In this document: positions 46,160 to 58,817 of the stretch, piece by piece
Layout of the letters: each line of letters opens with the position of its first letter
Numbering within the stretch: position 1 is the stretch's first letter
NCBI GenBank assembly: GCA_037903475.1
Contig: JBAJFG010000487.1
Coordinates: 1,984,001 to 2,048,000 of the forward strand
Length of the DNA stretch: 64,000 nt
Direction of reading: 5' to 3'
DNA from: Ancylostoma caninum
Lineage: Eukaryota; Nematoda; Chromadorea; Rhabditida; Ancylostomatidae
Translations under genes and position numbers: made by a program
The notes under the pieces: model-generated
The model's database searches: none
What the model saw: only the letters and a program-made list of their open reading frames with translations
Told to the model about the DNA's origin: nothing

Positions 46160-48427
46160 TCAACTGCGCAGTATATCGGCATCTTCAGCGTTTTCTTCCT
46201 CAACTCCTCCGATGTGGATCCTTTCCCGGATTGGTGGTGGCTCCACTTGTGGATGTAGACTGAGCACCTCCATGTCGGTCGTAATCTGGAATACTAAGTA
46301 GGTGTTTTTATCCAAAAAAAGAATAAGACTCCTTAGTTACTCGACTCGAAATCAAACCTACCTCATCAGTTTTCCTTTGTTTTTCTTTTTCATCTAATTT
46401 CAGTTTCTCCTCCAAAATACGTTTATACATAGGCACATACTCATTCTTGTACTGGTCCACACATTCTCCAACCACTTTCATGAAATCCTCCATACCTTCT
46501 CCAGTAGCCGATGATACTGCTACTGAAACGTATTAGATCGTTTAAGCGGCATTCACTTAAAAAGAGACCATTGCAGACACAAACCTGTCTTCAAATCTGA
46601 GTAGAACTCGTCCAGTACTAACGAGAGCGAGCGGCTGAGATCATTCATGTATGAGCTGCGGTTTTCCTCCAAAGCTTGGTCAAATCTCTCAAAGTCGCGC
46701 ATCCAGCTGCGCGCGAACGCTGGCGATACGATATCGGCCTGTAATACGGATGTTAGAGTCCGAATGGAGCAGGAAAGGTCCCATCTACGACTTTCGCTTC
46801 TTCGGATTGTGTACGCTGCGTGATTCTGCAGTATTCCGTCTATACAAGGTTCACGATAAATGTCGGAAACTTGAAAAAAAATTGGGAAAATTCACGATGA
46901 ATGTGAGTAACTTGGAAAAAAATTGGAAAAAAAGGCGCCCACATGAAATGACATGCTATGCCCCGAGTGACCCAAAACTACAGCAATCCAATGTGAATAA
47001 CTACAGGAAAAACTAACAAACCTTGTTGAAAACCACAACAAATGGCAACTTTGTCCTGTAGAGGATAGAGCAGGCATACAACATATTTGACATGAAAGTC
47101 GTTGGATTTGTAGCCCTTGCAGAATCCACCACATAGACGACGACCTCAAAAATGTACCATTAAGCAACGCTTATCCCTAGATGATTAGAATACCCGACAG
47201 GTTATGCGGGAAAACACGCATACACGGTTCATACATAGTATCAAACAAAAAATATGCAAAAATACAGTTGATGTCAACCATTACTGCACATCTGAAAAAC
47301 CATGTATGCGGTGCGGCAGACCAGCTGGGCGCTGTGGCCGTCGAAATTGACGTTTGCCTTCAAGTTGATAGCTTTCTCCATGTTTCTCTATGTGTAGTCA
47401 TTCTCACATTATATTGTTGTGCATAAAAGCGGCAAACCCCAAAACACTCAACTGGTGGAAAAAAACCCTCTACCTGGCCAAGCCTAGTGCACCCACCACC
47501 TTCATTTACAGAGAACTCCAAACGGACGCAGTCAAGAGGCAGGACCGCGTCGTGGCTCACTTGAGCAGAGTCACGGGAGCTCAGCATAGTATGCGCTTGC
47601 GCCTCCGCCCATCCGAGCCGCGCCGCAATCTCGACTCTTGTCTACGTACGTTTGGAGTTTCCTATATCTGCGCGAATTGGACAAATTCGTAACCCATATC
47701 TACTTCTGAACAGTTGCAACATGCCTAGATACCACTGATTCAAAACCTTCTCCAAAACTCACAGTAGGATGACTGCTAGCCAATGAATCCGTAATAATCG
47801 ATCCACTAGCACTCCACGTGAAAGCCTCAATTTGGCCGGGTGTGTCAATGAGACAAGCACTATATTGGTTGGCACGCTGCCGTATCATTGCCAAAACCTA
47901 AGGAATAGGAAAAGGAATTACAAGCGTGAAGGCGAATGACCGTCATAAAAATATGCAAAGAAGCGAAATAAGTCACTTCCTACCTGGTCGAATCTCGTGC
48001 ACATCAAATTCAAACTCGTGATAATCGCACCATTCGGTCCAAGGCCATAATCTTTCATTACTTGCTTATACTTGACCGTATCTCTTATGTCGATATTTAC
48101 TGGGTACGGTACCTAAGTAAAAAAACAGTAAAATCAGCGAGGATCTGTACAACCTTCCAAAGAAAACAGCTACATTTGCAGTGGCTGGATCAAGGTTTAT
48201 GACGTAAGGCGGGGTCTTCCTCGCATGTAGGTAAGCAGTAAGTCTCTAAAACAAAGCTTGGACATATCCTCTCACAAAATTCTTGCGCCAGACTGACTAA
48301 CCTGTACAAATGAAGTTTTTCCTGATCCAGCCATTCCTAGCACTAAAATTGAAGGTGGTATGCTAACATCCGGTTGGGATAAGAGTGGTTTCGCATCCGA
48401 AGACGTTGATTCCATGCATTCAGTCAT
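46160..48427 (-). CDS. gop-2: GPN-loop GTPase 1 (GPN1/XAB1)
   Basis: Cytoplasmic/nuclear GTPase needed for assembly and nuclear import of RNA polymerase II. Exon 1 (from 48427) encodes [14 protein letters not shown] then [16 protein letters not shown], the P loop. Exons near 48245-48165, 48115-47982, 47899-47762, 47150-47022, 46740-46582, 46522-46360 and 46290-46160 follow. They contain [17 protein letters not shown], the family-defining Gly-Pro-Asn loop ([14 protein letters not shown]), [18 protein letters not shown] (G3), VVVFNKADIV (G4) and SSATGEG (G5). The C terminus is the acidic [17 protein letters not shown]. The ATG lies one base after TTTTCGGCAG, a likely trans-splice site. Second in the cluster, about 2 kb downstream of gop-1. 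The 0.6-kb intron around 47.2-47.7 kb contains a MITE relative. Confidence 0.93.
47512..47660. mobile_element. MITE related to the 32508 family, in a gop-2 intron
   Basis: GAACTCCAAACGGACGCAGT at the left and ACGTTTGGAGTTTCC at the right bound a GC-rich interior. The sequence is close to the copy at 61781-61933, including ACGGGAGCTCAGCATAGT in the centre. Confidence 0.78.
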
Positions 48428-48676
48428 CCTGCCGAAAAATTGAATAGTAAACCAATAATCAAGGTGGTAGCTTCCGCTAGAGAAGTAAAAACACATATGA
48501 ACAACGCAGACAAATGGAGGTGTATACATGCCAAGGGAAAATCTACTCCTGAAAGCACAATTTCTCTGCCTTGATAACTATAGCTTCCTTGTTAGCAACC
48601 AAACAGCTTGTATCTGCTGCACAGGACACCAGACTAATGCAGCTAAGGTCCACGTTAAGTTCAGTACGCGTCGGTA

Positions 48677-48950
48677 TACAGTGCACGGCAATGGCGGTGG
48701 CCCATCTGCGGCCTCGAGAAGAACATAGCGCAACCGCGCCGCGCGCGCCAGGACCGGTGTCGTCTGCTGCCGGAATGCTATTTCTAGTCGCTTTCTCCCT
48801 GATTTGGTGTCAAAATCCTTAAAATCGGGCAGAAAAGCTCTAGATATAGCATAACAGCAGCAGAAAACATCGTTTACGACGCGGGCGGCGCGGTTGCGCG
48901 GCGTGCATCTTGAGGCCGCAGATGGGCCACCGTCATTGACGTCCACTGTA
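48677..48950. mobile_element. MITE, second clear copy of the 26967 family
   Basis: TACAGTGCACGGCAATGGCG at the left and CGTCATTGACGTCCACTGTA at the right, with arms continuing through GGTGGCCCATCTGCGGCC. It lies between gop-1 and gop-2, about 250 bp upstream of the gop-2 start, and so enlarges the intercistronic gap. Confidence 0.82.
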
Positions 48951-49796
48951 GCTGTTTAAAAATTTGTTTGTCGTTCGGAGGTAATGGTAGTAGAGTCACA
49001 TCATTTTGCTGCCTATTCCCTCACAGTCGACACTTGCCAAAAAACAAAAGCTGGCAGGCATTTCGGAAAGTCTTTCAAGTAAAGAACGGAAGCATGCTCA
49101 ACCCTAGCTCCGAGCAGATAGAAATAATGAAGTGCTGAAGTACAAAGCAGAAGGGATGCGCAGATAAAGAACTATAACAAATACACATATCACATCAAAT
49201 TTACTGCTCTACAAAACGATGCAGCTGTTCGCTCTCGATGCGATCGCCCTACGAATCATTCCAGCACATTCTTGACAAACCCTGTAGCCGTCAGCGCTAT
49301 TTGCACACGAATCGGTAACTTTGCTCATGAGTATGGGCAATGTAACATACAATTAGAACCTAGGCGGAGAATACTAATCATAAAATGATCCAATATTCAG
49401 CGTATAAAACGCAGTAAATATAGCGCAAAGAACGTAGACATAATGCATAAATCTTTACATGATATTCTCCATTCGATGTACTGTAAATCACCGGGACAGC
49501 AAATTATACGAACAAACAAAAAAAAAACAGCATTTCACTACGTCTGCATGGAATCTATACATGAAGAAGGAAACGAATCACAATACTCACAATGACATGA
49601 CTGAAACAAACACAGTAAAACGGTATTACAATGAACATAGCACAATCACTGAAAACATGTCTTGTACATAATCATGGGAGCAACTCTACATGGCGATCAA
49701 ATGGACAAGAACAGCACAATACAGTAGATATTACATTCTGTTCACAACATGTCTTTTTAAATGAAAGGAACAAACAACCCTGTACTTAGTACAAGT

Positions 49797-50054
49797 CTAG
49801 TAGTACAACCCAGACAAAGACTTGGTTAGATTACTGTACTTCACCTGAGCTATCTGCCAAAGGAGGTCTTCTAGCAGTAGGCACCAATCAACAACATTAA
49901 AATTATTGTCTAATTGAACACCAATCCATACAGTATCATTGATACCAACGCGTTTTCTTCTTCTGATCAATTCTAATTGAAGAAAGTTGGACATAATCAA
50001 AAGCTGAGAAGATTTCTTAGCCACAAAATCAAATCGAATAGGCCTCGTTTTCAA
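49797..50054 (-). CDS. Small open frame between gop-1 and gop-2, function unknown
   Basis: An 85-codon frame starting MKTRPIRFDFVAKKS and containing DTVWIGVQLDNNFNVVDWCL and LLEDLLWQIAQVKYS. The amphipathic, Trp-containing sequence looks protein-like, but I recognise no family and see no flanking exons. It could be an extra small gene of the cluster, an alternative 3' exon of gop-1 or chance. Confidence 0.25.
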   Translation of the reverse strand: MKTRPIRFDFVAKKSSQLLIMSNFLQLELIRRRKRVGINDTVWIGVQLDNNFNVVDWCLLLEDLLWQIAQVKYSNLTKSLSGLYY

Positions 50055-50396
50055 AAGTGCAAAATCTTTCTTATGTAATGATAGCCACTGGAGGCGAAAT
50101 TCATGAATAAATGACGGGATTTACAGCTAAATCCTGCCAACTCTAAATGGGCAAACTCGATTTTGTTGGCAGAGAAAACTTCGACATATATTATATAGGA
50201 ATACTAAACAAAATATTCTATTCTGGAATTGTCTCGAGGTCACGCATGTTAGGCACACGAGAACTACTAGTATAATGAAATAGGAAACATAGCTAACAAA
50301 TGAAAAACACGACTAGAAATTTTAGTTCTCGTACGTGACGGTTATGACAAGTGATTATGTTGAACAGAGTACCTGGATGTCCTCCTGTGTTTCAAC

Positions 50397-53300
50397 TTAA
50401 TTCTGACTTAACCTATGCCTGCACCCTCCATGAGCCTCGCTTTTCAAACATGCTTCACTCCACCCGTCGATGAACTCGAAGGCGGGCGCGGTTGCGGATC
50501 GTCTGGGATTGAACTCGTGGAACTTTGCGATGATCTCGGCATCATAATTGGGAAGCCAAACTGAAAGGGAATGATTCAATTAGGAAAAATCTACGTAGCG
50601 GTCCTCATTAGAAATCGCAATCAAAAACTACTCACTTGTTTCCGCACACTTCCAGGTGCACACCCTTTCACGATCCTAAAAGGATTAGCTCTTGGGGAAG
50701 TTGATCCAATGCGTGGAACTCCTAGTAGATCACAGATTGCCTGCAGTTTTAGCCCCCTCGCAGTTTGGCGTCCCTAAAGAGTTCGGAGAGTTCAGTAGTA
50801 GAAAGAGAGAATTTTCTGAACTAATACCATGTAAGCGAACTAGTATAATCGAACAGAACATAAACAGAACCCAAATTAAAGATCACATCTAGTCGAAAAT
50901 TTCAGTTGAAGTTTGACCCGTTCTTCTTATTATATCAGGGAATTCAACAAGGAACTCTTGTAAAGTTGCAGTTAATAACAGCTAAAAAGCCGAACGTCAC
51001 CACTGAACTATCAATTCACTGTTTCCTTTTCTCTCCACCTTGCCATCTACATGCACAAACATCAAGAAAATGTCTTTGGGGACCCACATGGAAAGCAAAA
51101 TTAATAAATGTAAACAATCAAAAGTAAACTAATACGAAATTTTTATTTGTTTTATAAAGTAATTTGTCTGTAAAAAATGTCTTTACCTTTGTTAGTCTCT
51201 GTTTGGCAGCCATACACCGAATGTGGTCGTCAAATACGAAACGAGCAGTCAGGAGAGCTTGTCGCTTCTCAAAAATATGAGCCTACACTCTTCCAATTAA
51301 ATTGATACAATCAAGTTGTCGAATTCGCACATCAGCGGCAGGTTCAACCCAAAAACAATTGTTAGCTAAATTACCCTCTGTCTGGTCGGTTGCCCCTCAA
51401 CAACAACGTGGAGAGATCTGCTATCGGATGGATCACCAGTAATTTGGGTATCCTGAAAAGAAGCGTTTAACATTCGGACAAAAACCATATGGGGGATTAA
51501 TTTTGTAAAATAAAGGACAACAATGTCGCATGATTAAACACTACTATTTCCTGCGTTTGTAAAACTTACTGCATATATTAAATAGACATGGAAATTGTTT
51601 AAGAAATAGCAAACGGCAGAATTGAAATGTGTACCTGTAACAATCCCACAAATCGCACGATTGCCCATCCAGCTTTGCGGCTATCAGGCTCCACAAGGAT
51701 CAGTTGCAACCGATCCGTAACAAGAAATCGAGAGAGACGCTCGTTCTTGTTCAGCACTACTACGCAAGACAGAAGATCCGAGTTATCTGAACGGATATCG
51801 TGGATAAACCGAAAATGTTCAATGCTAAAACGATATCTCTTCAATATAGCACAACCAATAGTAAAAAAAAAGCTCAATCAGCGTTTAAAAGCATCGAAAT
51901 ATCAGTAAACTCCCAGTAAACTCACTCAGATTAATGCAGTCTCCAACCTCAACTGCCACATTATTTCCAACTTTTAGTGGCAGCTCAGTTTCTGTTTCCC
52001 CTGACATATCCTTAGCAAGCTTGCGTATGTGGAAGTAAAACTGTATGATCTGTAACAGGCTTTCCGAAGAAGGTAACAAACGGATGTCAAAAAAAAAACT
52101 CCACTTACAGTTCGAATCCTCTCCTCAAAGCCGCTCGGCAACCTTTTGTGCAGTGCTAAACCGGACATCGCAGTATTACATGGCGGCAGCAACATCTCAT
52201 AGCCAATCGTTTCTAGCTTTATGTGGTTCACCTGGAGGAGAGCTTCTACATTTATATTTTCGAGTCTGCGTAGAAAAAAAAAGGAATGCGGCAAATATGA
52301 TTCCAAGCGGCTCATTCACATAAAATACCGCTGATATCTAAAAAATTGGACTTCAAGATCGAGGGCACTTTTCCGTTGGCATACAAAATGGAACGCAACT
52401 TCTATGATCCAAGAGGATGTAGCAATAACTTGAAAAACTAACCTCGAACTCAGCATATTCGTCTTCAAACCACTCCAAGAACAGATTCTCGGAGTTGACA
52501 TAGAGTCCTAGCCGGTCAATAAAGCGTGTTAATACATGTGATGCTTTGTTTCCAATTAAGGAGTGCATCTGATGAATTCAATAATTCCATAGATTTTTTT
52601 CAAAAAAAAGTAAGACGGTGATCGTAAATCCATATCCATTAAACAGAGTAGATAGTCCATTAAACATCCATATCCATTAAACAAAGTATTGTCCACATAC
52701 CTGATCATGATCCACAACCAAAAGTATCTGTCTCAGAACAAGACAGGCTAATTCAAGGGTTATCGGACGCAATCGACTATCATCATTGCCAGCTGCTTCC
52801 ACTATTGACAGTAACGCTTCAATGATTCTTTCGTCACATGTCGTGGGCGAATCCATGGAATCCACGGAAGATACCTAAGTGATGGCTCAGTATTTCGATA
52901 AAAACCGTAATTCCTAAAAAAAGAAATGAAAGAAGTCTAACACACATTTACTAGAGGCCCGCTCCTAGAATGTGACGAACTTGAGGACCTACGCTTCAAC
53001 GCTGGCAGATTTGCAGCCGATAACAGCTCACCAACATTGCCTAAATGGGAAGTTTCACAAGCGTAGCTCCTCGAAAACCATTAAGGACAAGCACAACGAG
53101 AGGGAGACAACAGAGTCCTACGCCACGCATAAGGAAAATCTAGTGAGACTTTCAGAAACAAACACAAAGTGTCACAAAACAACATCGAAACTCACTTTCT
53201 GTAAGCAGCGAATGAAAAAAAAGAGTATTAGTGGAAAGTATGATAAGCAAAGCGTTAAGATTATGGCATTGGATGACTCCATCTCAAATTACATGAAGAG

Positions 53301-55771
53301 AAACAAACCTTTATTTTGGAACATAGCGTAGATCAGCATCAGTCCATAGAAGGACAGATAATCATCGTTTTTACTCGAATCAAAAGCGCACAGTAGTGCA
53401 TCGAAGAAAACTCTGGAAACATCTTCTTCAACGCGGGTCCAGAAAAAGAAAACTAGCAACAAGCCGACCTCGCATTACTTCTAGGTGGCCTCTCCACAGG
53501 CTGAAGACTATAGGTGTCATCGTCGCGAACCCAGTGTGACGCCAGTATGGACGCGTCTTCGAATAAGAACGCAGACAGGAACGTCTGGATGGTATCATGA
53601 TGAGAAATTACCTGAAAGGTCCTCATCGGGTAAACGATTCTAGAAAGTACGAACACTCTCGAAATGGAAATAAACTTCTATACTACACATTGGGAACAAT
53701 GCAATGACCATTAACCCTAACTATAACATAGTAAGTGGATTTTGCGAGGTCAGAGTGGTAGAATAAGTTCATCGCAGAAGCTTATCTGCTGACAAATAAG
53801 AATGACGCACTCAATCAGTAGAATACACTTATTTGGATCTTTTAAAAACCTCCATGTACGAACAAACACAAAAAAAGAAACCAACAAAAACCAAGCAAAA
53901 GATGCGAATTCCCTTACTACTGCAAAACTCAAGACATTACTCAAAAAATTGATATCAAAGGTACTCACCAATAAGAACTGTGCAAAGAAGAAAAAGCTGG
54001 AGACTGGTGTGAGTAGGATTGCGTGGTTGTGCCTTCGTGGAGCCAAACTATTCAGCAGTAGGGGTATGAGGAATCGAGATGACACTAGGTCCGGCAGTGA
54101 CTCAGCCATAGCCTCGACCTCTAGCAACTCGCCTACGTAATGTAGTAGATCTACGAGATCATCGACCTAAATTTATAGGTAAAAGCTGGAAATTAACAAG
54201 AACGTGTTTGCGATTTTCAGTATTCAATGAATTGGGAGTAACACACAAGATGTATTATTCTTCCATGCATAGCAAATGCAATCCACATTTCGGTGGAATT
54301 CAAAGTATATTTTGCGGCAATTTTTTAAATCTTTTCTCAATGAAGAATCAAGAAAAACCAGCAAACTAACCTTGTCCCTTAATCTCTCCCTATTGGCTAT
54401 GACATTCTCTGCCGATCGCACGAAGGTGTCCAGTTCAATGGCCTGCGCGACAAGGCTATCCACCAAATCATAAAGATATGACTAAACGGCGTGTTATCAG
54501 GAAAAAAAGTGATCATATAGATATTTAGAAAAGCATGCTGCAGACTGGAACAGCAGCACAAACTGTCACATGAACAAACCTTAGTAGCTCCTTTAACAAA
54601 TTTCGTCATCGCCGCATCGTCCACTCTAACTATGTTCAAGACAATGTTTCGAACAGCAATACGAACCATACTTTCACTAGAGTCAAAGAATTTCAACGAC
54701 TCTGTCAAAAGAGGAAATTCATCCGTGGCCTGAAAACAGCACAATTCGAAGGTTAAGGGAAAACACTCAAAAATAGCTACACAACCATGAATTTTCAGTT
54801 ACGAGGGAACGAAAAATATTCTGAAATCTAGGACTAGGGAGAATGAAATCAAATTTAGTCAAAAAAATTAAGCAAAGATAGGTGATACAGGAAGAGATAT
54901 GTATAAGAAGTCTCCGAAAAAAAGAAAAGAAAAACCAGACAAATTAGAGCAATTAAAAGAAATAAAAGAGGTAAATGAGCTAAACTTACTTCATTGAAAA
55001 AGAAGTGAATAGTTGAGGGATTTAATTTGAATGATAAAGTTTTCATGAAAGAAATGTAGTACGCCATAATCTCTTCGTTGTTGAAATCAAAATTGTGCGT
55101 GATTATTGAGTTCACATGATTATTGCTCAGAAGGAAGTCTGTAAAAGAGAGGTGTTGCTCTACTTAGAAATTAATGATACAAAAAGTGTGAGAAGATCTT
55201 CTGAAGAAGAGTGTTTGCTTACAAAGTGATGTTTCGTGACGAATATTCTCGAATAGAATGTTCAGCGTTTGAAGGAGCTGCACATTCAGTGAACCACCAT
55301 CCTGCTTCATGATTTGTAAGAAATACGAAAGCATCTGGCGCTCCAAGAAAAAGCTGGAAGTAGACGAATTGGGAACACGGCAAAACCCCTAACTTAATGC
55401 TGGAAATCCAAGGATCAAAATAACAACGTGACGAAAGAATGAAAATTCCAAGGAAAGCAAGAAATCCTCACTCGAATACTTTGCTGTCATTCTGATCGCC
55501 CCATATTAGAATTTCAGCAATGGCACGAAGCGCTTCAACAAGCACCTTTCGGTTGCTCTCAACCACTTTGTCGTTCTTGACCAAAACACCGTGTAAGTAT
55601 CTTAAAACTTTGAATAATTCTTTGAAAAAAATTGTGGACTTCGCCAATAATGATCCCAAATCCCACTTAAAGGTTGAAGTTGGAACACAAAACTCACTTG
55701 AGGTACTCCAACGAGTGTGGATTTTTTGGCCTCCATAACGAATTGGACGACCCACCGAGTCGTCGCAACAT
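50397..55771 (-). CDS. gop-1: CLEC16A/Ema family endolysosomal trafficking protein
   Basis: CLEC16A proteins act in endosome maturation, autophagy and mitophagy. Exon 1 (55771-55698) encodes MLRRLGGSSNSLWRPKNPHS and splices in phase to YLHGVLVKNDKVVESNR. The N-terminal FPL domain follows: IAEILIWGDQNDSKVFE, FFLERQMLSYFLQIM, LLQTLNILFENIRHETSL, NEEIMAYYISFMKTLSFKLN, and VRIAVRNIVLNIVRV. Further exons down to 50397 supply FLIPLLLNSLAP, LELACLVLRQILLVVDHDQ, NKNERLSRFLVTDRLQLILVEP, ICDLLGVPR and a C-terminal AIFxEFNPRRS-like segment ending RLSQN. About 18-20 exons, of which I could place most. It is first in the transcription order of the cluster, so the cluster promoter should lie upstream of 55.8 kb. 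The exon 2 acceptor is GTTTTAAG. Confidence 0.9.
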
Positions 55772-56640
55772 GGATGAATGAATAAGGAGAGATCAGCGAT
55801 GATCGGAAGATAATAGATTGAAGGAAGATTCAGTCGTCATTGATGTTTCGCAAGAAAACAAAAAAAAACTCTGAAAGAAAACGGATAAAAATTGTTCAAT
55901 CACAGAAGCAAGCTAATTTTAGCCCATGAAGTCCAATAACTCAACTTCTCAGGACAATTCTTGCTCGAGAGACGAGAAATTTGAAGAAAAATGAGGGCGA
56001 ATTAACAGAGAAAATTCTAACTTTTCACGCACCTGCGCAGAATTCAGCACACTGTTTCTATCAATACAAATATGGGAGAAATGAGGTTATTAATTTTCGT
56101 ACGAAACATGCGGGATACATTACCACAACATTTCTAGTAGTACAACATACGTTGTACTACTAGAAATTAAAGTGGAAAAATTAAACAGATCAATGCTAAG
56201 TGCACGCGATGAGCAATTGCTTGAAATGGACAACAAAGTCCGTCGAGTATGCGACAGTGGCTGCACTGCGGACTTACTGAAAAAATGGCTTCAACGTTTC
56301 CAATTAGAATTTTCTGGAGCAATACGCAGGGAAAAGCATCTCAGTTTTATGCGCAGTGATGGCTAGGTAGTTGTCTTGGTGGCGAACATCAAATATGATG
56401 AAAATATACCGAGAAAACCCTGATTTGAGACTAGGGCGCTAATTCCAGAGCAAGCGGCGCGTGCTGCGTTCTTCTCGTGTCCGCGAAAAAGCGCCACCAT
56501 CGACGCTAATTGTACCATCCGTGAACACTTACTATTTAAGGGGTTGGACTTTCTATGGGCGTTTCTCATCCTATATCTAAGCGCAGACGATTTTATATCA
56601 GTTGCGACTCAAATGCTGGAGGGTGCGGCTTAGAAACGTA

Positions 56641-56796
56641 CAGGGAACGTCAATCACGATTGCGACTCCCACGGGCTGGCGCGCCGCACCTCCTACGCGG
56701 CGCGGGCGAGGCAACGCCCCACATTCATGGCGCTCAGCCACGCCGCCTTGCGGCGCGCCGGCCCGCGGGAGTTGCAATCGTGATTGACATTCCCTG
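56641..56796. mobile_element. 156-bp MITE with TA target-site duplication
   Basis: CAGGGAACGTCAATCACGAT at the left and ATCGTGATTGACATTCCCTG at the right, with arms continuing over about 30 bp (TGCGACTCCC / GGGAGTTGCA). TA lies immediately outside both ends. The interior is very GC-rich with ACCTCCTACGCGGCGCG-like palindromic content. About 870 bp upstream of the gop-1 start. Confidence 0.9.
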
Positions 56797-57146
56797 TAAT
56801 TCTCACTTCTCACATCTGTAGCTAGCTCATGTGGAGATGAACTGTGACGAGCTAGAGATGCCATTTTGGTGCCACTCTATTGAGCAATCCATACTAGATG
56901 CGTGCGTCCGTTGCACGTGCGTTATTGATAAAGAATAAACCCAGACGCGGCTCAGACGCAAGTGAGACGCACGCATTTTCGTCGTGGTCGCGCAATATTC
57001 TTATTCATGGTGTAAGTACATCTCGCGCTGATTGATCATCGTTGGAAATCCTTTGCAGACGAGTGTATGCGGTTGACGCACGACTTACGCACACATGAGT
57101 TGCTCTTATGTTTCACGGCAGCTGCTGCAACGAACGCATGCTTCTA

Positions 57147-57312
57147 CAGTGCCTTCGATCCGGATCTTCCTCCTTCCGCACCGCCTTAGATCATACGTGG
57201 CATCCTGCTGGCTGCATTCTCGCAGCCAACCGGCTGAGTATCGATCGCCAGCAGGACGCCACGTGTGATCTAAGGCGATGCGGAAGGAGGAAGATCCGGA
57301 TCGAAGGCACTG
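57147..57312. mobile_element. 166-bp near-perfect palindromic MITE with TA target-site duplication
   Basis: CAGTGCCTTCGATCCGGATC at the left and GATCCGGATCGAAGGCACTG at the right; the arms run through TTCCTCCTTCCGCA, CGCCTTAGATCA and GCATCCTGCTGGC for about 70 bp with few mismatches. TA flanks both ends. The arms are so long that the element should extrude as one hairpin. Confidence 0.92.
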
Positions 57313-58629
57313 TACATATCAAACTATGTTGGGCTGTTTCATCTGAAGACTATCCACCACTATTTTTTATTCCTTTGTAATTATCGCAACTTTCAAACAA
57401 TCATTTCTGAATATTAGGATGTGAGGTAATTTTGGAAGCCTTCCAATTTGAAAATAAGCTGTTGAAATTTTTGGAACTGTTATGGAAATATCATTTTGTT
57501 GAAACGCTCCCAGTAAAGACACTTATCAACCCCTCTCCTCTTCTTAAGGCTGCCAAGATCGGGTGAGAGGGGTCTCATAAGCACGAATAACGTCATAAAA
57601 TCCAACGATGCTCCAACTTACACTAGAGCTGTCTCTCGAGATGTGACATGATTTTCTTTTGCATCCAAGCATCGTTGTGCACGCAACAGAAGACGAAAAA
57701 ACGAAAACAACATCAAAGTGCTAATTTATGATCACAGTTCTCTTCTTTTCAGTGTGTGAGTTGGCGCTTTGTTGACTCGATTGCGCAAAGTGGGGCGAAT
57801 GACGTATAACCCCAAGCGGAAAGGCTTTCTTATTCGGCAGGGCAATGTTTCCCTCATAGTACATCTCAGCTCAGGTGCCAAATTTCCTTGACTGCTCTGC
57901 TTTAGAAACAATGTTACAAATGTCCGTTCATTAGTGCATCATTACTAGTCGGCTGGATGGACGTAGTGCGAAAACATGTGTGTGGCTTCGTCGAAGCGAT
58001 CGAAGGAGCGCCATCGAAAACATCATTAGGCATCAGATTCAGTGTCAAATCCTTTGAGTGTTGATACTGAGCCGTGAATTAGACGAGTCGTCCCTGGATC
58101 GACATGGTCGCAATGGCACGGAGAACAGAGTGGAAAACTTCTCCATAGGATCGACGAAGAACTCGATTATTCTGTTAGGAGTTTCAGGATTTCAAACCAT
58201 CATCTCTCTTTCCCTGTCAAAATTCACATTTTTTCGAACTGAATATTGTAGATTTACCAAAATTGTACTGAAATGGCGTCTCGTCACTGAACTGACCATG
58301 AAGTATCGATTGTAAACTCAAATAGCTCCTCCACGAAGCAAAATTTGAAAATATAAGGTCGAGTTTTCGCCGCCTACCTACCATGATCTTATTCAAAAAT
58401 GGAGCTATGACACGAGAGGTATGCCGCTTTCGTGGGCCAATACCATCCTCTCGGAAACCGCTCCTATGTAAGCTGGCGTATCGTCCGCCGAAAATCCATA
58501 TCGTAGGGGAGTGTCCACGGCCTTCGCTGCAAGATCTTCACAGGCACGTGACGATTCCTTGTGTTCTATGTATGGTCTGTTACAGCTTCTGTTATGGTCT
58601 GTTACAGCTAAGAGAGAGAGCTGATGAAG

Positions 58630-58817
58630 TGACTTCGTCTGCAATTACGACCGTACTGGTCCCATCGATGGGAGAACGCTGTCTAATATGCCTGGAAGGA
58701 GATTTCACTAAATCGTAGTAGGGAAGCATCAAAATGAAAGGAAACAATGCTCATATGTACACATCAAAAGTTATTTGGCCAGCACGGTTCTGAGGTCGTA
58801 ATTGCAGACAAAGTCAC
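58630..58817. mobile_element. MITE of the GACTTTGTCTGCAATTACGACC family
   Basis: GACTTCGTCTGCAATTACGA at the left and TCGTAATTGCAGACAAAGTC at the right, matching the termini of 42395-42554 and 62223-62389. The interior is diverged from the other two. Confidence 0.78.

Noticed and set aside
48578..48946. 122-codon minus-strand open frame upstream of gop-2
   Set aside because: It is the translation of a palindromic MITE (48677-48950); the same peptide phrases (DVNDGGPSAASR) arise from the 26967 copy.
57960..58320. Possible mariner or Tc1 transposase in the 58-kb frames
   Set aside because: Checked both strands for HDNxRPH, WSPDLNP or D34D/E-type motifs and found none; the frames are short and unsupported.
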